Positions 52,993 through 62,010 are shown, counted from the stretch's first letter. The stretch is DNA of 64,000 bases from JAYRSJ01 sp041920215 (GCA_041920215.1 JAYRSJ010000004.1:194910-258909), one strand, 5' to 3'. Notes: generated by a model from the letters alone, not told the origin. Numbers and translations are program-made.

Positions 52993-53703
52993 ATGCCCGC
53001 CAGCCCCCCTTCCCCCACCCCCGCCGCCCTGCAACTGCTGCCCGCCAGCGGCAAGGTCGAACTCTGCTTCGTGCTGCTGCACGGGGCGGGCGCCAATGCG
53101 CTGCAGATGCAGCCGCTGGCCCAGGCCTTGCGCGCCCAGTATCCCCAGGCGGCGGTGCTCAGTATCGATGCGCCACAGGCGCTGGACACGCAGGGCGACG
53201 GTGCCAAGCGTTACCAATGGTTCGAGGCGGCCGAGCCGGAGGGTCTGAGCCAGGCCCTGCCCGACCTGGTCGCCCAGCTGCGCGCCTGGATCACCCACTT
53301 CCAGCTCGACTGGCCGCAGCTCGCGCTGGGCGGCTTCGGCCAGGGCGCCCAGCTGGCGCTGGAGGCGGTGCAGGCCGAGGCCCGGCTGGCCGGCCGGGTG
53401 CTGGCCTTTGCCGGCTGCCATGCACGAGCGCCCGAGCAGGCGCCGGACCAGGTCAGCCTGCATTTCCTGCAGGGCATGGACGATGCCGTGCAGCCCTACC
53501 GCGCCGTCGTGGCCACGGCCCAGGCCCTGGTGAGCCTGGGCGCCGATGTCACCGCCGACATCCGGCCCGGCATCGGTCATGAGCTGCATCCCCAGCTGAT
53601 CGACAAGGCGCTGGAGCAGCTGCGCAGCTTCATCCCGGCGCGGCTGTGGCGTGAGGCCATGCTGGCGGCGGCCGAGCAGGAGCGGGCGGCAGGCAAGACC
53701 TGA
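52993..53703 (+). CDS. YpfH-type alpha/beta-hydrolase with altered nucleophile
   Basis: This protein of about 236 residues resembles the YpfH/carboxylesterase group of alpha/beta hydrolases (LLHGAGANALQMQPLAQAL oxyanion region, catalytic Asp in GMDDAVQP, catalytic His in GIGHELHP). The nucleophile elbow, normally GFSQG, reads GFGQG: codon 116 at 53338-53340 is GGC instead of a serine codon. All other parts look intact, so it may be a catalytically dead relative or use another mechanism. The start at 52993 precedes the first conserved strand. It is divergent from the molybdenum hydroxylase operon. Confidence 0.82.
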   Translation: MPASPPSPTPAALQLLPASGKVELCFVLLHGAGANALQMQPLAQALRAQYPQAAVLSIDAPQALDTQGDGAKRYQWFEAAEPEGLSQALPDLVAQLRAWITHFQLDWPQLALGGFGQGAQLALEAVQAEARLAGRVLAFAGCHARAPEQAPDQVSLHFLQGMDDAVQPYRAVVATAQALVSLGADVTADIRPGIGHELHPQLIDKALEQLRSFIPARLWREAMLAAAEQERAAGKT

Positions 53704-53747
53704 CCCCGCTACTGATTCCGGGCCGGCTCAGCGAATGAGCCCGGGCC

Positions 53748-55466
53748 TCAATCCAGCACCACCTCGGTCCGCACCGTGCCGGCGCGTTCGGCATTGGCGC
53801 TGAGCGCCAGCCGGGTGCCCTTGGGCGCGCGCAGCACCCATTCGGCCACCGCGCGGTCGGCGGTCACCTCGCGGGTGGGCAGGAAGGCGTGCTGGCTCTG
53901 CTTGGGCGCATGGCCCTCCAGCTGCGGGCCTTCGATGCGCTCCTTGCCACCCAGCAGGCTGATCTCGGGATTGCCGGGCGGCAGATGGATCTCGAACATC
54001 ACGCCGCGCACCACCTTGCGCTCCAGCGCCCGCTTGGTCACATAGGCCGGCAGCCAGCCGCTGTTGGCCACGGCCAGGCGCACCCGCCAGGTGTCGGGGC
54101 CCAGGGCCCGCACCTCGGTGCGCAAGAGCTCCAGCCGGGGCAGCGAGAGCGCGATCTGGTTCATCCAGGCCGGGAAGCGTGCGGCCTCGCGCTCGCGCAG
54201 ATGGGGCGGCGGATTGCGCCAGTAGTTCATCTTGTCCCAGCCGCCGATCTCGATCGCGCCCAGCTGCGGATGCAGGAAGGGCCGCCAGTCCACATGGGCC
54301 TGGCCGCCGCATTGCTCGTCGCTCCACTTCAAGAGCTTCAGATCGTCCTCGACCGGATGCTCGCGGAACCAGTCGATCCACTTGTAGCCCTCGATGCCGG
54401 CCTCCTTGTTGGGCGACCAGATCTCCACCACCCAGAACAGCGCGCCCAGATGCTCGTAGACCCAGTCCTGGGTGCCGGTGATGACTTCCTTGGGGTGGTA
54501 GCGGAAGTCGTGCCAGATGCTGACGGCCGGATAGCCGGTGTGTTTCTCACCCAGGGCCGAGAAGCGCTTGTAGCTCCACAGGTCCTCGGGAATCATCTCG
54601 TCGTCGCTGCAGGTTCCCATGGGCCGCAGGATCACGCCGCTATGGGTGTGGTAGCTGATGGCCGCGCCGATATTGGGATGGGCGACGATGAAGTCCACCA
54701 TGGCCCGCACCTCGGGCTCGCTGGTGGGGTAGGGGCCGGCGCCCAGCTGCTTGTACTCCTGCCGCCATTCGCTGGGGAAGTTGCGGTTCAGGTCCAGGCC
54801 CTCGCGGTCGGGATTGATGCGCACCGTCAGGCCGTCGTGGTTCTTGATGAAGCCCTCGGGGATCAGGCGGTAGTACTCGCCGCCGAACTCGCCGGGCTCG
54901 CGCGCCACCATCAGGCGCGGCTCGTCCGGATGCTTTTTGTAGCCGCCATGCGGGTCGGGCACGCGCATGGTGAGGATGCGGCCGTCACCGTCGATGTCCT
55001 CGATGGTCAGGCCGTCCACCGGCTCCTCGTCGTAGGGGTAGGCACGCACCGAGCTGCGGATGTGGCGCGGCCGATCGGCCAGGGCCAGCTCGGCGCCGTC
55101 GGGGTTGAGGCGCGGCACCATATAGATGACCCGCGTGTCCAGCAGCTCGGTGAGCTGGCGACCGTTCTCGTCCGCGCGGCCATAGCCGCTGACCAGCTGG
55201 TGCAGGTAATAGAGGCAGGCGGTGGAGGCGCTCAGCTCGGCGGCGTGGATATTGCCGTCCAGCCAGAAGGCCGGCTTGTCGATGTCCATGCCGGTGGCGG
55301 TGTTGGTCAGCACCAGCACCCAGATATCGCGCCCCTCATGGCTCTTGCCGATGGAGCGCACCGAGACCAGGTTGGGGCAGGCCTCGGCATAGGCAAAGAT
55401 CAGCTGGGTCAGCTCCTCATAACGGTAGAACTGGTCGAAGCGCGGAGTGGGCAGGACGGCTGGCAT
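53748..55466 (-). CDS. M14-family zinc carboxypeptidase
   Basis: This 572-residue protein has an N-terminal zinc-carboxypeptidase domain (about 10-400). The metal-binding HxxE is His74-Glu77 in GNIHAAELSAS, the third ligand is in SYHTHSG, and the catalytic Glu is in WVVEIW. The substrate-binding Arg/Asn segment NRNFPSEW is also visible. A C-terminal beta-type domain of about 150 residues follows, as in large M14 enzymes. No signal peptide is evident, so it may be cytosolic. It lies 66 bases downstream of the LytTR regulator gene on the same strand and might be in its transcription unit or regulon. Confidence 0.9.
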   Translation of the reverse strand: MPAVLPTPRFDQFYRYEELTQLIFAYAEACPNLVSVRSIGKSHEGRDIWVLVLTNTATGMDIDKPAFWLDGNIHAAELSASTACLYYLHQLVSGYGRADENGRQLTELLDTRVIYMVPRLNPDGAELALADRPRHIRSSVRAYPYDEEPVDGLTIEDIDGDGRILTMRVPDPHGGYKKHPDEPRLMVAREPGEFGGEYYRLIPEGFIKNHDGLTVRINPDREGLDLNRNFPSEWRQEYKQLGAGPYPTSEPEVRAMVDFIVAHPNIGAAISYHTHSGVILRPMGTCSDDEMIPEDLWSYKRFSALGEKHTGYPAVSIWHDFRYHPKEVITGTQDWVYEHLGALFWVVEIWSPNKEAGIEGYKWIDWFREHPVEDDLKLLKWSDEQCGGQAHVDWRPFLHPQLGAIEIGGWDKMNYWRNPPPHLREREAARFPAWMNQIALSLPRLELLRTEVRALGPDTWRVRLAVANSGWLPAYVTKRALERKVVRGVMFEIHLPPGNPEISLLGGKERIEGPQLEGHAPKQSQHAFLPTREVTADRAVAEWVLRAPKGTRLALSANAERAGTVRTEVVLD

Positions 55467-55532
55467 GGATATGGGGCGTGAAGGGGTTGCGGCTGATTGT
55501 GCCCAAAGGCCGCGCCCGCCGCGCCCGGGTCA

Positions 55533-56300
55533 TCACTGCCCCTTGAACAGGCCCTGGAACTGGCGCGAGACCGGCAGCTTCTCCGCGCGGCCCTTGAGCG
55601 TCAGATGCATGGTGTTCTCGTCGACGCGCACGGCGCTGGCGATGCAGCGGCTGTTGACCAGCACCGAGCGGTGCACCTGCCAGAACTGCTCGGCGTCCAG
55701 CTGGGCCAGCAGCTCCTTCAGCGGCGTGCGTATCAGCGCCTCGCCACCGCTGAACACCACCCGGGTGTAGCGGTTGTCGCTCTCGAAGAAGATCACATCC
55801 TCGGGCGCGATCATCTTGACCTCGCGGCCCAGCGAGGCCTGGATGGGCTTGGGCCGCGGCGGCGTCACCGCCGGCAGCAGCTGCTTCAGCAGGGCCTGCA
55901 GATCGGGGCCGGGCTGGGCCGTCTGCAGCCGACTCTTCAGGCGGGCGATGGCCTGGCCCAGGCGGGCATCGTCCACCGGCTTCATCACATAGTCGACGGC
56001 ACCGGCCTCGAAGGCCGACAGCGCATGGTCGCCGAAGGCGGTGACGAAGACCACCTGGGGCGGCTTGGCAGTGGCGGCCATGCGGCGCGCCACCTCGATG
56101 CCGGTCAGGCCGGGCATGCGGATGTCGAGAAAGCAGAGCTGCGGCTCGTGCTCGAGAAAGTCGTCCCAGGCGTCCACGCCGTGGATGCTCGCGGCGACGA
56201 TCTGCAGCTCGGGCCAGAGCCGCTGCAGCGCCGAGCGCAGCTGCTCGCGCGGGCCCTCCTCGTCGTCGGCGATCAGGGCGGTGATGGGGCTGTGACTCAT
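55533..56300 (-). CDS. LytTR-type response regulator
   Basis: This protein of about 255 residues has a receiver domain (ALIADDEEGPREQ start, phospho-site Asp59 in CFLDIRMPGL, conserved Lys in VMKPVDD) and a C-terminal LytTR DNA-binding domain (from about residue 155; DVIFFESDNRYTRV and FWQVHRSVLVN are family hallmarks). The ATG at 56300 is preferred over 56321 because a GAAGGAAG ribosome-binding site lies between them. It is the only response regulator next to five LytS-type kinase genes and lies 60 bases downstream of the last of them. It is the presumed common output of that array. Confidence 0.93.
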   Translation of the reverse strand: MSHSPITALIADDEEGPREQLRSALQRLWPELQIVAASIHGVDAWDDFLEHEPQLCFLDIRMPGLTGIEVARRMAATAKPPQVVFVTAFGDHALSAFEAGAVDYVMKPVDDARLGQAIARLKSRLQTAQPGPDLQALLKQLLPAVTPPRPKPIQASLGREVKMIAPEDVIFFESDNRYTRVVFSGGEALIRTPLKELLAQLDAEQFWQVHRSVLVNSRCIASAVRVDENTMHLTLKGRAEKLPVSRQFQGLFKGQ

Positions 56301-56360
56301 GGACTTGCTTCCTTCTTTCATCGGCTTGAATGGTTCTGGTGCGGGCCGGGCCCCAGCGCC

Positions 56361-57503
56361 TCAGTCCGGCTGCACCCGCAGCTCGGCACGGCAGCCGCCC
56401 AGCGACTCGGCCACGCCCAGGCTCAGGCTGGCGCGTGCGCCGAAGGCCTGGCTCAGGCGCAGCCGTATGCTGCGCAGGCCCAGGCTGGCGTCGGCATTCT
56501 GCATCGGCGTGCCCGCCGGGCCGGCCAGGGTATGCGCCAGTTCAGCCGGCAGACCCGGGCCATCGTCCTGCACCAGCACGCGCAGACTGCCGTCCTCGGC
56601 CAGCTCGGCCTGCAGATGCACTTCGCCACCGCCCAGCTGCGGCTGCACGCCATGCTCGACCGCGTTTTCCACCAGGGTCAGCAGCACCCCGGGCGGCAGC
56701 TGGCGCTGGGCCGCCGCGGGCGCAATGTCCAGGCGGTAGCGCAGGCGCTCGCCCAGCCGCGCCTGCATCACCTCCAGATAGCGGCGCACCGCCTCGGCCT
56801 CCTCGCCGACCGCCAGCAGCCGGCGGTCGAACAGCGGCAGCGTGGCGCGCAGATAGGCGGTCAGCGACTGCAGCAGCGGTGCGGCGCGCTCGTCGCGGCT
56901 GTTCACCCAATGCTGCAGCGAGGCCAGGCTGTTGAACAGGAAATGCGGCTGGATCTGCGCGCTCGAGAGGCGTTGCGAGAGCTCCAGCGACTGCTCACGC
57001 AAGTCCTGGTCATGCAGCCAGTCGGCCAGGAACTCGTTGCGCCACATCGCCACGCCCCAGAGGGCCAGCGAACCCAGCACCACGCCCAGCATCAGGCCCT
57101 CTTGCTGCAAGGGCGTCACGCCGACGCCCTCGGCCGCCAGGCCTTTCAGCAGGCCGTACAGAAAGCCGGCCGGCAGACCGGTGCACAGATAGGCCAGGTG
57201 CAGGCGCCGCATCGTCGGACGCCGCCACACCGTGCCGCCAACGAAGAGCAGCAGCGGCCCCGTCAGCAGCAGGCCCAGCGCCAGCTGCCGGTTCAGCGGC
57301 TGCGGCAGCATCAGCGCGCTGAGCAGCACCAGGCTGAGCAGGAAGATCGTGGCCGCCACCTTGGCGGTGGGCGAGACCACGCACAGCGGTGCCAGCCGCT
57401 GCCACTGCGCCTCGCTGAAGCGGTGGCGCGGCCCCAGCATCAGCGCCAGGCGCCAGTCCACCTGGGCGAAGAAGTGGCGCAGGCCTGCCAGCAGCGCGCT
57501 CAT
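56361..57503 (-). CDS. LytS-type sensor histidine kinase (array member A)
   Basis: This protein of about 380 residues is the last kinase of the array, nearest the LytTR regulator. Four hydrophobic helices (about 50-165) follow a short cytosolic N-terminus containing LMLGPRHRFSEAQW. The loop after helix 2 reads WRRPTMRRL. The kinase core is of the LytS (His_kinase) type: IQPHFLFNSLASLQHW with His187, N-box LVENAVEHG and a DDGPGL G-box. The second G-box lacks its first glycine (ASLGLRSIRLRL). The ATG overlaps the end of kinase B by four bases. The ligand is unknown. Confidence 0.9.
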   Translation of the reverse strand: MSALLAGLRHFFAQVDWRLALMLGPRHRFSEAQWQRLAPLCVVSPTAKVAATIFLLSLVLLSALMLPQPLNRQLALGLLLTGPLLLFVGGTVWRRPTMRRLHLAYLCTGLPAGFLYGLLKGLAAEGVGVTPLQQEGLMLGVVLGSLALWGVAMWRNEFLADWLHDQDLREQSLELSQRLSSAQIQPHFLFNSLASLQHWVNSRDERAAPLLQSLTAYLRATLPLFDRRLLAVGEEAEAVRRYLEVMQARLGERLRYRLDIAPAAAQRQLPPGVLLTLVENAVEHGVQPQLGGGEVHLQAELAEDGSLRVLVQDDGPGLPAELAHTLAGPAGTPMQNADASLGLRSIRLRLSQAFGARASLSLGVAESLGGCRAELRVQPD

Positions 57504-58657
57504 GCCGCCCCCTCCGCGGGCAGCGGCAGCTGGAGGCGCGCCACGCAGCCGCCGTCCTCGGCATTGCTCAGGCTCAGCTGCGCCGCAGCGCCATAGCGCT
57601 GGGCCAGACGTTCGCGCGAGTTGGCCAGACCGATACCCCGTCCGGGCGCTTGCGCCGGCGCGCCATCGGGCAGGCCCGGCCCGTTGTCGACCACCTCGAT
57701 CAGCAGCTGCCCGGCGCTGCGCCGCGCCCGCAGGCACAGCAGGGCCTGACCCAGCTTGGGCACGACGCCATGCTCGATCGCGTTCTCCGCCAGGGTCAGC
57801 AGCAGGGCCGGCGGCAGCTTCAGGTCCAGGCAGTCCTGGGGCACATCGATCTCGACCTGCAGGCGCTCGCCCAGCCGGGCCTGCATCACCGTCAGATACT
57901 CGCGCACCGCGGCCAGCTCCTCAGCCAGGCTGATCTCCTGGCGGTTGAACAGCGGCAGCGTGGCGCGCAGATAGCCGGTCAGCGCATCCAGCAGCGGCGC
58001 AGCGCGCTCGTCGCGGCCGCGCACCCAGTGCTGCAGCGAGGCCAGGCTGTTGAACAGGAAGTGCGGCTGGATCTGCGCGCTGCTGAGCTGCTGGGCCAGG
58101 GCCAGCGCCCGCTGCTGCTGCTCATGCTCGCGCAGCCAACTGGCCAGCATCTCGTTGCGGGCCATCGCCAGCACCCAGATGCCGAACACGCCCAGCATCA
58201 GCAGCACAAAGGACAGCTGCTGGGCCTCCTGGCTGCCAACCGTCTTCTCCATGCGCATGAAGCCGGCATAGACCCCCATCAGCACGGCGCTGGCAAAGGC
58301 GACGACGATGACCCCGACATAGCCCAGATAGAGGGTTCGCATCGTCGGCCGGCGCCACAGCCGCGCTGCCAGCCACAGCAGGGCCAGCGCCATCAGCAGC
58401 CCGACCGTGAAGCCGGCCAGCTTCAGCGGCGCGGGCATCTCCCAGGCGACCAGTCCTCCCAGCAGCAGGGCATTCAGCAGCGCGCACAGCTTGACGCTGA
58501 TGGGAATGCTGACGCGCTGATCCAGCAGGCGCCATTGCGCCTCGCTGAATCGATGGCGCGGGCCCAGCATCAGCACCAGATGCCAGTCCAGCCCGCGCAG
58601 GCTCTGCAGGCCCTGCTTGATCTTGTTCCAGATGCGATTCGACATGGTTGTTTTCAT
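57500..58657 (-). CDS. LytS-type sensor histidine kinase (array member B)
   Basis: This protein of about 385 residues is closely similar in layout to member A. It shares the N-terminal LMLGPRHRFSEAQW motif and the WRRPTMRTL loop between helices 2 and 3. It has four membrane helices, then IQPHFLFNSLASLQHW with His199, N-box LAENAIEHG and G-boxes DNGPGL and GRGIGLANSRERL. A second ATG at 58645 is an alternative start. It is joined to kinase A by a four-base overlap and follows kinase C by eight bases. All catalytic boxes look intact. Confidence 0.9.
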   Translation of the reverse strand: MKTTMSNRIWNKIKQGLQSLRGLDWHLVLMLGPRHRFSEAQWRLLDQRVSIPISVKLCALLNALLLGGLVAWEMPAPLKLAGFTVGLLMALALLWLAARLWRRPTMRTLYLGYVGVIVVAFASAVLMGVYAGFMRMEKTVGSQEAQQLSFVLLMLGVFGIWVLAMARNEMLASWLREHEQQQRALALAQQLSSAQIQPHFLFNSLASLQHWVRGRDERAAPLLDALTGYLRATLPLFNRQEISLAEELAAVREYLTVMQARLGERLQVEIDVPQDCLDLKLPPALLLTLAENAIEHGVVPKLGQALLCLRARRSAGQLLIEVVDNGPGLPDGAPAQAPGRGIGLANSRERLAQRYGAAAQLSLSNAEDGGCVARLQLPLPAEGAA

Positions 58658-58665
58658 TGATGACG

Positions 58666-59727
58666 CTAGGGCTGCCAGGGCAGCTGCAGGCTGGCCACGC
58701 AGCCACCCTGCTCGGCATTGGCCAGGCTCAGCTGGGCACGCTCGCCGAATTGCTGCGCCAGGCGCAGGCGGATATTGGCCAGGCCCACACCGCGCCCCGG
58801 CGCCTGGGCCGGCAGCGCGTCGGGCAGGCCGGGGCCGTCATCGGCCACGCTGATGACGATCTGCCCCTCTTGGCGCACGGCGCTGATCTGCAGCAGGGCC
58901 GCGCCCAGCTTGGGCAGCACCCCGTGCTCGATCGCGTTCTCCACCAGGGTAAGCAGCAGGGCCGGCGGCAGGCGCTGGGCCAGCAGGGCCTCGGGCACCG
59001 CGATCTGCAGCTGCAGCCGCTCGCCCAGGCGGGCCTGCATCACCGCCAGATACTCGCGCACCGCGGCCAGCTCCTCGCCCAGCGTCAGCTCCTGGCGGTT
59101 GAACAGCGGCAGCGTGGCGCGCAGATAGCCGGTCAGCGCCTCCAGCAGCGGCGCCGCACGCTCATCGCGGGCGCGCACCCAGTGCGTCAGCGAGGCCAGC
59201 GAGTTGAAGAGGAAATGCGGCTGGATCTGGGCCTGGGCCAGCTGGGCCTGGGCCGCCAGCGCCTGGGCGCGCTCCTCCAGCTCGCGGCGGCGCGCGGCGA
59301 TCTGCTGGCGGCGGAACAGGGCCAGGAAGCTGATGCCGCTGTTCAGGCCCACACCCAGCAGCAGAAAGACCAGGGTCAGCCACTCGCGCTCGCCGCCCGC
59401 GCCGGCCAGCTTCTTGATCGCCAGCGCGGCCAGCACCAGCCAGACACCGTTGAACGCAGCGCTGAGTCCCAAACGCTCGCGGCTGGGCAAGGCCCAGAGC
59501 CAGCGCGACTGCAGTGCGAAGCTCAGGCCGGCGCACAGCAGCAGGCCCAGCGCCAGGCCGCGGCCGGTGGCGCTGGGCAGCGGCCACAGCAGCAGCAGCG
59601 CCAGCGAGGCGATGTTGACGGCCACAATGGTCCAGAAACGCCGGCTCAGCGGCGCCAGGCCGAGGCGCTGCAGCTCGGCAGCATCGGGCAGCGCGTGGGC
59701 CTGGCAAGGCAGTGCAGCTTGACTCAT
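58666..59727 (-). CDS. LytS-type sensor histidine kinase (array member C)
   Basis: This protein of about 353 residues has four hydrophobic helices at about 32-140. Its N-terminus differs from A and B and lacks the FSEAQW motif. A basic coiled segment (RRQQIAARRRELEERAQ) leads into IQPHFLFNSLASLTHW with His171. The N-box is LVENAIEHG and the G-boxes are DDGPGL and GRGVGLANIRLRL. The ATG overlaps the stop of kinase D by four bases. The very long open frame upstream lies inside kinase D and is not used. Confidence 0.9.
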   Translation of the reverse strand: MSQAALPCQAHALPDAAELQRLGLAPLSRRFWTIVAVNIASLALLLLWPLPSATGRGLALGLLLCAGLSFALQSRWLWALPSRERLGLSAAFNGVWLVLAALAIKKLAGAGGEREWLTLVFLLLGVGLNSGISFLALFRRQQIAARRRELEERAQALAAQAQLAQAQIQPHFLFNSLASLTHWVRARDERAAPLLEALTGYLRATLPLFNRQELTLGEELAAVREYLAVMQARLGERLQLQIAVPEALLAQRLPPALLLTLVENAIEHGVLPKLGAALLQISAVRQEGQIVISVADDGPGLPDALPAQAPGRGVGLANIRLRLAQQFGERAQLSLANAEQGGCVASLQLPWQP

Positions 59728-60833
59728 TCGGGCAGCTCCGTGGGCAACATCAACGTCGCGACGCAGCCTGTGCCATCGCTGCGGTCGGCCAGGCTCAGCG
59801 ACGCCGCTGGGCCGAAGGCCTGGGCCAGGCGCTGGCGGCTGTTGCGCAGGCCCAGGCCACGGCCCGGCGCGGCGGAGGCGGCGGACGCGGCGGTCGGCAC
59901 CAGGCCCGGACCATCGTCGCTGACCGTCAGCCGGCACATCCCCTCGGGCAGACGCCTGGCCTCGATGCGCACGCAGGCCTCGCCCAGCCTGGGCAGCACG
60001 CCATGCTCGATCGCGTTCTCCACCAGGGTCAGCAGCAGGGCCGGCGGCAGGGGCTGGCGCTCCAGGCCCGGCTGCAGCTCGATCTCGACCCGCAGCCGCC
60101 CGCCCAGGCGGGCCTGCATCACCGCCAGATACTCGCGCACCGCGGCCAGCTCCTCGCCCAGCGTCAGCTGCTGGCGGTTGAACAGCGGCAGCGTGGCGCG
60201 CAGATAGCCGGTCAGCGAACGCAGCAGCGGCGCGGCCCGCTGGTCCCGGTCCTCGACCCAGTGCTGCAGCGAGGCCAGGCTGTTGAACAGGAAATGCGGC
60301 TGGATCTGGGCCTGCAGCAGCTGGGCCTGCATGGCCTCGCTGCGCCCGCGCTCGTCGATCTCGCGCAGCCGTGACTCGATCTGCTGCACCCGGAAGATCA
60401 CCAGAAACCACCAGCCGCTGGCCACCGCGAAGAACCAGGCGGCCATCAGCATCACCGGCAGGTCCATCCAGTCCCGGCCCAGGGTCCTGACGCCGGCCAG
60501 GGTCAGCAGCGCGAACAGCGTGCCCGCGCCCAGGGTCAGCAGGTTCAGGGCCTTGCGGGTCGGATGCCACCACAGCCAGCGCGCCAGCCGCAGGCCCAGC
60601 AGGGTCAGCAGCAGCAGGCCGGCGCAGATCAGCGGCGCCTGCTGGCGCGGCAGGTGCTGGTAGCCCACCGCCAGCATCACGATCAGATTGCCCAGCACAT
60701 AGTGGTCGGCCACACGCGGCCAGGCCTGGCGGCCGGCGCGGGCCATCTCGGCCGCGCTGAAGCTGCGCGTGGGGCCCGGAAACCAGTACTGGCTCCAGTC
60801 GATGCGGGCGGCCTCGCGCTCAGCGCTCATCAT
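59724..60833 (-). CDS. LytS-type sensor histidine kinase (array member D)
   Basis: This 369-residue protein has an N-terminal segment FPGPTRSFSAAEMARAG that looks like a diverged form of the A/B motif. A WWHPTRKAL loop follows helix 2. Four membrane helices precede IQPHFLFNSLASLQHW with His180. The N-box is LVENAIEHG and the G-boxes are DDGPGL and GRGLGLRNSRQRL. Two adjacent ATG codons (60833, 60830) are possible starts; both lie inside the end of kinase E, an overlap of about 14 bases. Catalytic residues appear complete. Confidence 0.9.
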   Translation of the reverse strand: MMSAEREAARIDWSQYWFPGPTRSFSAAEMARAGRQAWPRVADHYVLGNLIVMLAVGYQHLPRQQAPLICAGLLLLTLLGLRLARWLWWHPTRKALNLLTLGAGTLFALLTLAGVRTLGRDWMDLPVMLMAAWFFAVASGWWFLVIFRVQQIESRLREIDERGRSEAMQAQLLQAQIQPHFLFNSLASLQHWVEDRDQRAAPLLRSLTGYLRATLPLFNRQQLTLGEELAAVREYLAVMQARLGGRLRVEIELQPGLERQPLPPALLLTLVENAIEHGVLPRLGEACVRIEARRLPEGMCRLTVSDDGPGLVPTAASAASAAPGRGLGLRNSRQRLAQAFGPAASLSLADRSDGTGCVATLMLPTELPE

Positions 60834-62010
60834 GCAGCTCCTCGTCCCGGCAGCTCAGCAGCACCTCGGTGCCGCCGCCATCCTGCGAGCGCAGCAGCAG
60901 CTGCGCGCGCGCACCGAACACCGCCTCCAGCCGGGCCCGGCTATTGCCCACGCCCAGGCCCTCGCGCCAGTCCGCGGCCAGGCCGACACCGTCGTCGGCG
61001 ATGCGCAGGCACCAGCCCCCGGCCTCGGGCTCGGCCCGCAGGCTCAGCAGCAGGCTGCCGCCGCTGAGGCTGGGCGCCAGCCCATGCTCCAGCGCGTTCT
61101 CCACCAGGCTCAGCACAATGCCCGGCGGCAGCTGGGCCCGCTCGGCCAGCGCGGCATCGATCTCCAGGCGGTAGTGCAGGCGCTCGCCCCAGCGGGCCTG
61201 CATCACCTGCAGGAAATGCTCGACCAGGCGCAGCTCCTCGGCCAGGCTGACCTGGGGTCGCAGCATCAGCTCGGCCGAGCCGCGCAGAAAAGCCGTCAGC
61301 GAGCGCAGCAGGCCGCTGGCGCGGGCATCGCCGCTGTCCACCCAGTGCTGCACGGCCGACAGGGTGTTGAAGATGAAATGCGGCTGGATCTGAGCCTGCA
61401 ACAGGCGCAACCTGGCCTCGCTGGCCTCGCGTGCCATGCGCTGATGCTCCTCGGCGGCGCGTGCCTCCTCCAGCTCCTGCTGCAGCTGGTAGCGGCGTGC
61501 TGCCGCGGTCAGCCCCATCAGCAAGGCCAGCACCAGACCCACGCCCAGACCCACCGGCAGGCCGATCCGCAGCAGCTTGTCGAACTCGCCGGCCAGATTG
61601 CTCCAGGCGGCCCAGCCATGCTTGGCGATGCGCCCCCCCACCCAACCCGCCAGCACGCCGAACAGTGCGGCGGCCATGATGCGGGGCACCCAGCGGCCGG
61701 CCGAGCCCTTGGCCGCCAGCTTCTCGGGCATCAGCCAGGCCCCCACCAGCGCGATCACCAGGCCCAGCAGGACCAGCAGGCTCAGCAGCAGGGCCATAGG
61801 CAGGGGCATGCCGGCCGCATGCATGCCGGCGGTGCTGCCCGTCAGCGCGCCGCCCAGCCCCAGCCACACCCCCAGGCCGCGGCGGCTGTAGAGATAGCGG
61901 TCCATCGCGCGGGCCCGGTTGCGCAGCGCGGGTTCCAGGCCTTGGTAGTGGCGCTCGGCCCAGGCGAAGTACCAGCGCTGGAAACGGTTGTGTTCGGGGG
62001 CTGTGCTCAT
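60820..62010 (-). CDS. LytS-type sensor histidine kinase (array member E)
   Basis: This protein of about 396 residues is the first and most divergent kinase of the array. It has a long soluble N-terminus of about 45 residues, four hydrophobic helices (about 47-195) and a coiled linker. The H-box is IQPHFIFNTLSAVQHW with His211, the N-box is LVENALEHG, and the shorter G-boxes are DDGVGL and GLGVGNSRARL. The start at 62010 precedes the first conserved residues; upstream is a 114-base gap with a palindrome. This gap probably holds the promoter of the five-kinase operon. Confidence 0.88.
   Translation of the reverse strand: MSTAPEHNRFQRWYFAWAERHYQGLEPALRNRARAMDRYLYSRRGLGVWLGLGGALTGSTAGMHAAGMPLPMALLLSLLVLLGLVIALVGAWLMPEKLAAKGSAGRWVPRIMAAALFGVLAGWVGGRIAKHGWAAWSNLAGEFDKLLRIGLPVGLGVGLVLALLMGLTAAARRYQLQQELEEARAAEEHQRMAREASEARLRLLQAQIQPHFIFNTLSAVQHWVDSGDARASGLLRSLTAFLRGSAELMLRPQVSLAEELRLVEHFLQVMQARWGERLHYRLEIDAALAERAQLPPGIVLSLVENALEHGLAPSLSGGSLLLSLRAEPEAGGWCLRIADDGVGLAADWREGLGVGNSRARLEAVFGARAQLLLRSQDGGGTEVLLSCRDEELHDER

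Noticed and set aside
53725..53741. Short inverted repeat GGCTCA-N5-TGAGCC between convergent esterase and carboxypeptidase genes
   Set aside because: A six-base stem without T-tracts is too weak to call a bidirectional terminator.
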